Shown one piece after another: positions 43,831 to 50,207 of a stretch of 50,207 nt of DNA (positions within the stretch are counted from its first letter, which is position 1; each line of letters begins with the position of its first letter). This stretch comes from Porticoccaceae bacterium (GTDB lineage: Bacteria; Pseudomonadota; Gammaproteobacteria; Pseudomonadales; Porticoccaceae). The stretch spans positions 1-50,207 of the forward strand of contig JAQWIR010000002.1 of the NCBI GenBank assembly GCA_029248755.1, in the 5' to 3' direction. A program made the translations under genes and the position numbers. Under the pieces are notes generated by a model. It saw nothing but the letters and a program-made list of their open reading frames with translations, searched no databases and was not told where the DNA came from.

Positions 43831-45150
43831 TTACTTGCGACCAACATTTTTAAGATTGGCCTTCTTCATTAGCGAATCATATTGCTGCGACATAAGATGT
43901 GACTGTACTTGAGCCATAAAATCCATAGTTACAACAACGGCAATTAACAGTGATGTTCCGCCTAGATAAAAGGGTACATTAAAGTACACATTTAAGAACT
44001 GAGGCATTAAACAGATCAATGTAATATAAACACCACCAATCAATGTCAAACGTGTAGTCACACTGTCAATATATTTCGCGGTCTGATCACCAGGTCTAAT
44101 TCCTGGTAAATACGCACCGCCCCTTTTAAGATTATCAGCCACTTCCTTTGGGTTATACATCAAAGCCGTGTAGAAGAAACTGAAGAAAATAATTAATGCA
44201 GAAAATAATAAAACATATAAAGGTTGGCCAGGACCAATCAATAAAGAAATATCCTGTAACCATGCAGGGGCATTAACACCCTGGCCAAACCACTGACTGA
44301 TAGAGGCTGGGAAAAGAAGTAGGCTGCTAGCAAAAATCGCAGGAATAACGCCCGCCATATTAACTTTTAATGGTAAATGTGAAGCCTGAGAGTTATAGCC
44401 TTTTCGGCCTTGTCTCTGGGCATAATTAACTGTCAAACGACGCTGCCCACGCTCAATAAATACCACAAAGTAAACAACAGCTAGAGCTAATATTAGAATC
44501 ACAAGCAACATAAGAGAATTTAGATCTCCCTGACGCGCTGACTCAATTGCCTGACCAATTGCACCGGGAATACCCGCAACAATACCAGCAAAAATAAGCA
44601 TTGAAATTCCGTTACCAATACCTCGTTCTGTAATCTGCTCACCTAACCACATCAAGAAAACAGCACCAGAGACAAGTGAACCAATAGCTACCATATAGAA
44701 CAGACTGTTAACTTCAAAGGCTAACCCTTGAGTTGCAAATCCCACAGCAAGGCCGGTCCCTTGAAATAAAGCTAAGGCAACCGTCAGGTATCTTGTGTAT
44801 TGATTGATTTGACGACGACCGTTCTCACCTTCTTTTTTTAACTGCTCTAAGGCGGGAACAGTGGCTGACATCAGCTGCATAATAATAGAGGCTGAAATAT
44901 AGGGCATAACACCCAGGGCTAAAATACTCATACGCTCAAGGGCGCTGCCCGAAAACATATTAAATAGACCTAAGAACGTACCTTGATTTTGATTAAATAA
45001 ATCAGAAAGCCGCTCTGGGTCAAAACCAGGAACAGGGATATGGGTGCCTAATCGATAGACAATAATAGCCATTAACAAAAAGCGTAGCCGAGCCCAAAGC
45101 TCACCTAAACCTTTCGTGTTTCCCATAGTTGCTGCATCTGCTCTGGCCAT
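43831..45150 (-). CDS. secY: Protein translocase channel subunit SecY
   Basis: The central channel of the Sec translocon, 439 residues with ten membrane helices. Diagnostic parts are [48 protein letters not shown], the cytoplasmic [22 protein letters not shown] loop and the C-terminal [12 protein letters not shown] tail. It lies 5 bases after rplO and before rpmJ, the usual spc operon position. Confidence 0.98.
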   Translation of the reverse strand: MARADAATMGNTKGLGELWARLRFLLMAIIVYRLGTHIPVPGFDPERLSDLFNQNQGTFLGLFNMFSGSALERMSILALGVMPYISASIIMQLMSATVPALEQLKKEGENGRRQINQYTRYLTVALALFQGTGLAVGFATQGLAFEVNSLFYMVAIGSLVSGAVFLMWLGEQITERGIGNGISMLIFAGIVAGIPGAIGQAIESARQGDLNSLMLLVILILALAVVYFVVFIERGQRRLTVNYAQRQGRKGYNSQASHLPLKVNMAGVIPAIFASSLLLFPASISQWFGQGVNAPAWLQDISLLIGPGQPLYVLLFSALIIFFSFFYTALMYNPKEVADNLKRGGAYLPGIRPGDQTAKYIDSVTTRLTLIGGVYITLICLMPQFLNVYFNVPFYLGGTSLLIAVVVTMDFMAQVQSHLMSQQYDSLMKKANLKNVGRK

Positions 45151-45155
45151 AAGAG

Positions 45156-45590
45156 TTACTCTTCTACCTTTCCGCCAGCTGCTACAATCGCTGCAGCTGC
45201 ACCTTTAGTAGCGCCAATACCTTTAAGCGTGATAGCTTTTTTAATTTCACCAGAAGCAATTACTTTAGCGCGACTAATATTATTATTTATTAATCTGGCT
45301 TTTAATAAAGCTTCAATATCAGCTGTATCACCTTCTATAAGATTTAACTCTGACAAACGAATTTCCGCAGTCACTGCCGCTAGGCGCGATGTAAAACCAT
45401 ATTTTGGCAAGCGCTTTTGAAGTGGCATTTGACCACCCTCAAAACCTGGACGAATCGATCCGCCAGTCCGAGCTTTTTGCCCTTTGTGACCGCGGCCACC
45501 AGTTTTACCAATACCACTACCGATACCACGGCCGCAGCGCTTACCTTCTTTAACTCTACCCGGAGCCGGGCTTAGGGTGTTCAGACGCAT
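45156..45590 (-). CDS. rplO: 50S ribosomal protein L15
   Basis: Large-subunit protein of 144 residues, starting at [20 protein letters not shown]. The frame opens 15 bases earlier with MRKRK, but ATG 45590 matches homologues, lies just after the rpmD stop and has GAGG upstream. The basic [20 protein letters not shown] loop and [17 protein letters not shown] are typical. A Gly/Ala-rich C-terminal region ([16 protein letters not shown]) follows. Confidence 0.97.
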   Translation of the reverse strand: MRLNTLSPAPGRVKEGKRCGRGIGSGIGKTGGRGHKGQKARTGGSIRPGFEGGQMPLQKRLPKYGFTSRLAAVTAEIRLSELNLIEGDTADIEALLKARLINNNISRAKVIASGEIKKAITLKGIGATKGAAAAIVAAGGKVEE

Positions 45591-45591
45591 C

Positions 45592-45786
45592 TTACGCTTC
45601 CTCAACCTGCAACATATAGTTAACTTTATTGATCATGCCACGATTAGACGGCGTATCTTCAACAATCACAGAGTGATGCATACGTCGTAAGCCCAAACCA
45701 CTCAGACAAGCCTGATGATTTTTTAATCGCCCAATTGCACTCTTAACTTGAGTGACTTTTACTTTTTTTGCTTTAGCTTTAGCCAT
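45592..45786 (-). CDS. rpmD: 50S ribosomal protein L30
   Basis: Small large-subunit protein, 64 residues, with the core [24 protein letters not shown] and [20 protein letters not shown]. The Lys-rich start ([12 protein letters not shown]) is slightly longer than in E. coli (59 residues). It lies between rpsE and rplO with the standard order. Confidence 0.97.
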   Translation of the reverse strand: MAKAKAKKVKVTQVKSAIGRLKNHQACLSGLGLRRMHHSVIVEDTPSNRGMINKVNYMLQVEEA

Positions 45787-45824
45787 GACCTATATCCAAT
45801 CATTGAGACGCTTTAAAACGTCAA

Positions 45825-46334
45825 CTAATTCAGAATTTCTTCAACTGATTTGCCACGCTTTGCAGCAACATCATCAGGTGACTTCATATCTCTTAGAGCT
45901 TTAAACGTTGCTCTAACAACATTCACTGGATTGGTAGAACCATAGCATTTCGCTAATACGTTCTGCACACCAGCTAATTCCAAAACAGACCGCATAGCAC
46001 CACCAGCAATAACGCCAGTACCCTCTGATGCAGGCTGCATATAAATTTTTGAAGCAGCATGAATACCCTTAGTGGCATATTGAATAGTCGAGCCATCCAA
46101 CGCTACGTTAATCATATTTCTATGGGCAGCTTCATTTGCTTTTTGAATGGCCGCAGGAACTTCGCGCGCTTTACCGCGACCAAAGCCTACCTTGCCATTA
46201 CCATCGCCAACTACAGTCAAAGCAGTGAATGCAAAGATTCGACCACCTTTAACAGTTTTAGCAACACGGTTGACCTGAACTAACTTTTCTAACATTCCGT
46301 CAGTTGCAGCATCTTTTTTATCTGTAAGAGCCAT
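45825..46334 (-). CDS. rpsE: 30S ribosomal protein S5
   Basis: Small-subunit protein of 169 residues, needed for decoding fidelity. It shows [41 protein letters not shown], the [29 protein letters not shown] family core and the conserved C-terminal [17 protein letters not shown]. The N-terminus ([14 protein letters not shown]) is short and variable. Confidence 0.97.
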   Translation of the reverse strand: MALTDKKDAATDGMLEKLVQVNRVAKTVKGGRIFAFTALTVVGDGNGKVGFGRGKAREVPAAIQKANEAAHRNMINVALDGSTIQYATKGIHAASKIYMQPASEGTGVIAGGAMRSVLELAGVQNVLAKCYGSTNPVNVVRATFKALRDMKSPDDVAAKRGKSVEEILN

Positions 46335-46346
46335 ATCTTTTACCTA

Positions 46347-46697
46347 TTAAAATTCAAGGCCGGCTTCACGCGCGGCGTCTGCCAATGCTTTAACACGGCC
46401 ATGATATTTAAACCCACTGCGGTCGAAAGCAACCGATTTAACGCCAGCAGCAACAGCACGCTCTGCTACTAGCTTTCCAACAGCTGCTGCGGCAGTAACA
46501 TTACCTGTACCATCAGACTTAAGATCCTTGTCTAAGGTTGATGCACTAGCCAGTATTTTAGCACCACCCTCAGCAATAACCTGCGCATATATATGGCGCG
46601 GAGTACGGTTGATGGAAAGGCGTGTTACACCCTGCTCGCGTATCTTCATTCGTGAACGTCTCGCTCGACGCTGACGTGATAATTTTTTATCGCTCAT
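46347..46697 (-). CDS. rplR: 50S ribosomal protein L18
   Basis: A 5S rRNA binding protein of 116 residues. Recognised by [30 protein letters not shown] and the end [26 protein letters not shown]. Normal length and position between rplF and rpsE. Confidence 0.98.
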   Translation of the reverse strand: MSDKKLSRQRRARRSRMKIREQGVTRLSINRTPRHIYAQVIAEGGAKILASASTLDKDLKSDGTGNVTAAAAVGKLVAERAVAAGVKSVAFDRSGFKYHGRVKALADAAREAGLEF

Positions 46698-46709
46698 GGT
46701 TTTAACCTA

Positions 46710-47243
46710 TTACTTCTTCTTGGCTTCTTTACGTCGTATATATTCGCCAGAAATCTGTACACCTTTGCCTTTATATGGCTCTGGTGGACGGAACGCCCTG
46801 ATTTCAGCGACGGCCTGACCCAATTTTTGCTTATCAGCAGACTTTAGTAGTACTTCTGTCTGACTTGGTGTTTCAGCAGATACACCCTCTGGCAATTCAT
46901 AGACAACAGGGTGTGAAAAGCCAAGTGTAAGATTTAACTTCTTACCCTGAACCTGCGCCCTATAACCTACACCGACCAAATCAAGCTTGGTCTCAAAACC
47001 CTGAGTGACTCCAACAACCATATTATTGACAAGCGCTCTGGTGGTACCAGACATAGCTCGTGCAAAAGTCTCAGTTGATCTCGCGGCAAAAGTTAACACA
47101 TTATCACCTTTTACAATTTCAACATGAGGATTAATGGTCATCACCAATGTTCCTTTCGCGCCTTTAACAGAAATGTCTGTATCACCTAGAGTGACATCAA
47201 CACCTTGCGGTAACGCTACTGGATTATTTGCAATTCTAGACAT
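46710..47243 (-). CDS. rplF: 50S ribosomal protein L6
   Basis: Large-subunit protein of 177 residues near the factor-binding site. Two homologous L6 domains: MSRIANNPVALPQGVDVTLG at the start and LGFSHPVVYELPEGVSAETP in the second, ending RPPEPYKGKGVQISGEYIRRKEAKKK. Position after rpsH is standard. Confidence 0.98.
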   Translation of the reverse strand: MSRIANNPVALPQGVDVTLGDTDISVKGAKGTLVMTINPHVEIVKGDNVLTFAARSTETFARAMSGTTRALVNNMVVGVTQGFETKLDLVGVGYRAQVQGKKLNLTLGFSHPVVYELPEGVSAETPSQTEVLLKSADKQKLGQAVAEIRAFRPPEPYKGKGVQISGEYIRRKEAKKK

Positions 47244-47255
47244 TATTGTTTCCTA

Positions 47256-47648
47256 TCAGAATACTGTGCAAAGAATTTCACCGCCGATACCGGCAGCTCT
47301 TGCAGCTCGATCTGTCATCACACCTTTACTGGTTGAGATAATAGCAATACCGAGACCACTTCTAACTTGAGGTAGACTGTTACTACCACTGTACTGACGA
47401 AGGCTCGGCTTGCTCATTCTCTTAATTTCTTCAATCACCGGCTTTCCATCAAAATACTTTAAATCTACAGTCAGTGTAGGCTTAACATCTTCACTGACAC
47501 TAAAGCCATTAATATAGCCTTCAGCCTTCAGAACTTCGGCCACTGAGGCTTTTAGTTTCGAAGAAGGCATTGCAACTTCTGGCTTGCTGCGATGATGCGC
47601 ATTACGAATGCACGTCAACATATCTGCTATTGGATCTTGCATACTCAT
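47256..47648 (-). CDS. rpsH: 30S ribosomal protein S8
   Basis: 16S rRNA binding protein of 130 residues: [39 protein letters not shown] and the C-terminal [20 protein letters not shown]. In E. coli S8 represses the spc operon by binding near the rplE start; no equivalent was checked here. It lies 18 bases after rpsN. Confidence 0.98.
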   Translation of the reverse strand: MSMQDPIADMLTCIRNAHHRSKPEVAMPSSKLKASVAEVLKAEGYINGFSVSEDVKPTLTVDLKYFDGKPVIEEIKRMSKPSLRQYSGSNSLPQVRSGLGIAIISTSKGVMTDRAARAAGIGGEILCTVF

Positions 47649-47666
47649 AATCTATTGCTCCTCAAA

Positions 47667-47972
47667 CTACCAGCTGGCTTTACGTAGTCCGGGAACAAAC
47701 CCACGCATAGCACCTTCGCGTAGTTTGTTTCGGCATAAACCAAATTTTCTATAAACTCCGTGAGGACGGCCCGTAATACGACAACGATTACGTTGACGAA
47801 CCGGGCTGGCATCGCGGGGCAATTTTTGCAACTTTTGCTGCGCTTCCCAACGCTCTTCATCTGAAGCGTTCACATTGCTAATTGTTGCTTTTAGTTCAGC
47901 ACGCTTAGTAGCGTATTTCTCAACTGTTTTGGCGCGACGCTTTTCGCGTTCTACCATAGATACTTTTGCCAT
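47667..47972 (-). CDS. rpsN: 30S ribosomal protein S14, long zinc-free form
   Basis: S14 of 101 residues, the long form without the CxxC zinc ribbon, as in E. coli. Identified by [40 protein letters not shown] and the end [13 protein letters not shown]. Together with the zinc-free L36 encoded downstream, it indicates that at least two ribosomal proteins of this operon need no zinc. Confidence 0.98.
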   Translation of the reverse strand: MAKVSMVEREKRRAKTVEKYATKRAELKATISNVNASDEERWEAQQKLQKLPRDASPVRQRNRCRITGRPHGVYRKFGLCRNKLREGAMRGFVPGLRKASW

Positions 47973-47985
47973 GAGTCTTGCTACC

Positions 47986-48525
47986 TCAACTTTTCAGCGG
48001 GAAGTTAAAGGCACGCAGTAGTGCGCGACCTTCGTCATCATTGCGAGCAGATGTCGTGATTGTAATATCAAGACCTCGCAACTTATCAATTTTTTCATAA
48101 TCAATCTCTGGGAAGATAATTTGTTCGCTAACACCCATTGAGAAATTACCTCTACCATCAAACTGCTTGGGACTAATACCACGAAAATCTCTGATTCGTG
48201 GAATAGCAACACTGATTAGACGCTCTAAGAAGTCGTACATACGTTCACGACGCAATGTAACTTTTGTCCCAATCGGCCAGCCTTGACGAACTTTAAAACC
48301 TGCAATAGATTTTCTAGCATTATTTACTACCGGCTTCTGGCCAGAGATAAGCGTAAGATCTGCCACTGCGTTCTCTAGTGCTTTTTTATCACTAAGAGCT
48401 TCACCTACACCCATATTAAGCGTTACCTTAAGGATGCGTGGAACTTCCATTACATTTGCTAGGCCAAGCTCTTTTTTAAGCCCTGGCGCTATTTCTTTAT
48501 TGTAAACTTCTTTCAGCCTTGCCAT
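47986..48525 (-). CDS. rplE: 50S ribosomal protein L5
   Basis: 5S rRNA binding protein of 179 residues. Key segments are [59 protein letters not shown] and the end [17 protein letters not shown]. Position between rplX and rpsN is standard. Confidence 0.98.
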   Translation of the reverse strand: MARLKEVYNKEIAPGLKKELGLANVMEVPRILKVTLNMGVGEALSDKKALENAVADLTLISGQKPVVNNARKSIAGFKVRQGWPIGTKVTLRRERMYDFLERLISVAIPRIRDFRGISPKQFDGRGNFSMGVSEQIIFPEIDYEKIDKLRGLDITITTSARNDDEGRALLRAFNFPLKS

Positions 48526-48540
48526 TTGCTATACCTATCC

Positions 48541-48864
48541 TTAAGCGTCTACGGCTTCGCCGCTTGACTTAAATACTCGAATTTTTGTGCTATCTTCTTG
48601 CACTTTAAAGCCAACTCGGTCAGCTTTATTGGTTGCACTATTGAAGATCGCTACATTTGAAACCTGTATTGGCGCTTCTTTTTCAATGATTCCACCAGCT
48701 ACACCTGCTTGAGGATTGGGCTTCTGGTGCTTTTTGATAATCTGCACCCCTGAAACCAATAGACGGTTATCATCTAAGACTTTTAGCACCTTGCCTCGCT
48801 TGCCTTTGTCTTTACCGGCGATAACAACAACTTCGTCGTCACGCTTGATTTTCTTCATTGCCAT
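48541..48864 (-). CDS. rplX: 50S ribosomal protein L24
   Basis: Assembly-initiating large-subunit protein of 107 residues with a KOW motif ([20 protein letters not shown]) and the family segment [22 protein letters not shown] second Met two codons in (48858) is a possible alternative start. It lies 14 bases after rplN. Confidence 0.97.
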   Translation of the reverse strand: MAMKKIKRDDEVVVIAGKDKGKRGKVLKVLDDNRLLVSGVQIIKKHQKPNPQAGVAGGIIEKEAPIQVSNVAIFNSATNKADRVGFKVQEDSTKIRVFKSSGEAVDA

Positions 48865-48878
48865 GTCTAAAACCTCAA

Positions 48879-49247
48879 TTAAAGTACTTCAGGAGCCAAT
48901 GAGATAATTCGCATAAATTTTTCCGTGCGAAGCTCTCTAGTTACCGGCCCAAAAATACGTGTTCCTACAGGTGCATTACTCGCATTCAAAAGTACTGCCG
49001 CATTATCATCAAACTTGATTAAGCTGCCGTCTTGTCTTCGCAAGCCTTTTTTGGTGCGAACTACAACCGCACTCATTACCTGACCTTTTTTCACTTTGCC
49101 TCGAGGTATCGCTTCTTTAACAGTGACTTTAATAATGTCACCAACCCGCGCATAGCGACGGTGGGATCCACCTAATACTTTGATGCACATAACACGACGT
49201 GCGCCGCTGTTGTCTGCTACATCAAGATAACTTTCTGTTTGAATCAT
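48879..49247 (-). CDS. rplN: 50S ribosomal protein L14
   Basis: Large-subunit protein of 122 residues, very conserved: [56 protein letters not shown] and the end [12 protein letters not shown]. It is the first gene of the spc group, 33 bases after rpsQ. No internal promoter was recognised in that short gap. Confidence 0.98.
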   Translation of the reverse strand: MIQTESYLDVADNSGARRVMCIKVLGGSHRRYARVGDIIKVTVKEAIPRGKVKKGQVMSAVVVRTKKGLRRQDGSLIKFDDNAAVLLNASNAPVGTRIFGPVTRELRTEKFMRIISLAPEVL

Positions 49248-49280
49248 TTTCGTTCCCCGAAACTATCGCTCTTAACAGAA

Positions 49281-49547
49281 TTATTCTGCTAACGCTCGTT
49301 CTTCAATGTTTACCAACTTCCAAGATTTAAATTTTGAAATTGGCGCACATTCAGCAATTGTTACCATATCTCCCATACGCGCATCATTTGTTTCGTCATG
49401 CGCCTTAATTTTTGAAGATTTGGTCAAAATTTTCCCATATACAGGGTGTGTCACTCGGCGCTCAACTAGCACTGTGATGGATTTATCCATCTTATCACTA
49501 ACAATTTTACCAGTCAGAGTACGTGTATTAGTTTTTTTATCAGCCAT
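49281..49547 (-). CDS. rpsQ: 30S ribosomal protein S17
   Basis: 16S rRNA binding protein of 88 residues: [31 protein letters not shown] forms the first half, and [29 protein letters not shown] the second. It is the last gene of the S10 group, 2 bases after rpmC. Confidence 0.98.
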   Translation of the reverse strand: MADKKTNTRTLTGKIVSDKMDKSITVLVERRVTHPVYGKILTKSSKIKAHDETNDARMGDMVTIAECAPISKFKSWKLVNIEERALAE

Positions 49548-49549
49548 GA

Positions 49550-49741
49550 CTATTCACCTGCCTTCTGGGATATAACTGTTTTAAGACGCGCAATATTACG
49601 ACGTGTCTGTTTTACTTTGTGAGACTCGGTAAGCTGACCAGTTACTTGCTGCATACGCAACTTAAACTGTGCTTCTTGCTCTTCACCTAAAGTCGATTGC
49701 AATTCATCAACCGTCTTTTCATGTAAATCTTTTGCTTTCAT
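49550..49741 (-). CDS. rpmC: 50S ribosomal protein L29
   Basis: Small helical large-subunit protein near the exit tunnel, 63 residues: [20 protein letters not shown], then [13 protein letters not shown] and [17 protein letters not shown]. It lies 2 bases after rplP, so the two are tightly coupled. Confidence 0.98.
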   Translation of the reverse strand: MKAKDLHEKTVDELQSTLGEEQEAQFKLRMQQVTGQLTESHKVKQTRRNIARLKTVISQKAGE

Positions 49742-49743
49742 CT

Positions 49744-50157
49744 TTACATCACCGTTCGTTTAACAAAGGTGGTTGCAACTGGCAACTTAGCCGCTGCTAG
49801 CGCAAATGCTTCGCGCGCTAACTCTTCACTCACACCTTCCATTTCATAAAGGACTTTACCCGGCTGAATTAACGCAACCCAGTATTCAACATTACCCTTA
49901 CCTTTACCCATTCGAACTTCAAGAGGCTTATTAGTAATCGGCTTATCCGGAAAGACACGGATCCAAATTTTACCGCCACGTTTAATATGACGAGTCATTG
50001 CACGACGAGCTGCCTCAATTTGTCTGGCAGTCAAACGACCTCGACCAGATGCTTTGAGTGCAAATTCACCGAAGCTTACCTTGCTTCCTCGGTGCGCTAA
50101 CCCACGGTTGCGCCCCTTGTGCATTTTGCGGAATTTTGTACGTTTAGGCTGTAGCAT
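49744..50157 (-). CDS. rplP: 50S ribosomal protein L16
   Basis: Large-subunit protein of 137 residues that organises the A-site: [59 protein letters not shown] and [20 protein letters not shown]. The Arg81-region residues used for hydroxylation in E. coli fall in RMGKGKGN. It lies 20 bases after the rpsC stop. Confidence 0.98.
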   Translation of the reverse strand: MLQPKRTKFRKMHKGRNRGLAHRGSKVSFGEFALKASGRGRLTARQIEAARRAMTRHIKRGGKIWIRVFPDKPITNKPLEVRMGKGKGNVEYWVALIQPGKVLYEMEGVSEELAREAFALAAAKLPVATTFVKRTVM

Positions 50158-50177
50158 TTCGCTCTACTCTTAATCGC

Positions 50178-50207
50178 TTATTTCTTGTTTGTCTTAGTTT
50201 GTGAAGG
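50178..50207 (-). CDS. rpsC: 30S ribosomal protein S3, C-terminal end (partial)
   Basis: Only the last nine codons and the stop are present, read on the minus strand from the right edge: PSQTKTNKK followed by TAA. A variable Lys-rich tail is normal for S3, and rpsC always precedes rplP in the S10 operon. The identification therefore rests on position more than on sequence. Confidence 0.75.
   Translation of the reverse strand, partial: PSQTKTNKK

Overview
The window is about 50 kb of chromosomal core DNA from a Gram-negative gammaproteobacterium. The evidence is a full lipopolysaccharide and lipoprotein assembly gene set (lptD, lptE, lnt, surA), a type II secretion operon, the gene runs miaB-ybeZ-ybeY-ybeX-lnt and lptD-surA-pdxA-ksgA-apaG-apaH, and the classical S10/spc/alpha ribosomal operons. 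The amgK-murU muropeptide recycling pair occurs in Pseudomonas-like bacteria and is absent from E. coli. Base composition looks moderately AT-rich by eye (not computed). A marine Cellvibrionales/SAR92-type bacterium is a reasonable guess, but it is an inference. No rRNA, tRNA, insertion sequence, prophage or CRISPR array is visible.

Layout. (1) 1-4974, minus strand: a cobalamin salvage operon, made of a B12 riboswitch, a TonB-dependent receptor (btuB), a corrinoid adenosyltransferase (cobO), a permease, an ATPase and the start of a periplasmic binding protein. (2) 5063-8246: radA on the minus strand, divergent from a two-gene plus-strand unit that encodes a protein with three tandem DnaT-type domains and a lambda-P-like helicase-loader protein. 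A near-perfect LexA operator lies between the two directions. (3) 8269-20817, minus strand: a type II secretion operon in the order E-F-G-H-I-J-K-L-M-C-D-A-B. (4) 20967-31574: a DUF1820 gene (minus), then on the plus strand miaB, phoH-like, ybeY, corC, lnt, an exported peroxiredoxin, leuS, lptE and holA. (5) 31575-33683, minus strand: a VanZ-like membrane protein, murU and amgK. (6) 33831-40589, plus strand: lptD to apaH, ended by a strong bidirectional terminator. (7) 40639-50207, minus strand: rpsC (tail only) through rplQ, including secY, rpoA and a 41-codon rpmJ that the supplied translations had missed.

How it fits together. Most genes serve envelope biogenesis, translation and cofactor salvage. 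The B12 operon would import corrinoids and adenosylate them under riboswitch control. The secretion operon encodes the whole apparatus except a prepilin peptidase, GspN and a pilotin. The least ordinary part is the radA / triple-DnaT / P-like cluster with its LexA box: it resembles the E. coli dnaT-dnaC pair and suggests a damage-linked replication restart function. The rpmJ in the spc operon is also unusual, because it is the zinc-independent type normally found as a separate paralogue. I found no clearly new system. The replication cluster is the best candidate for follow-up.
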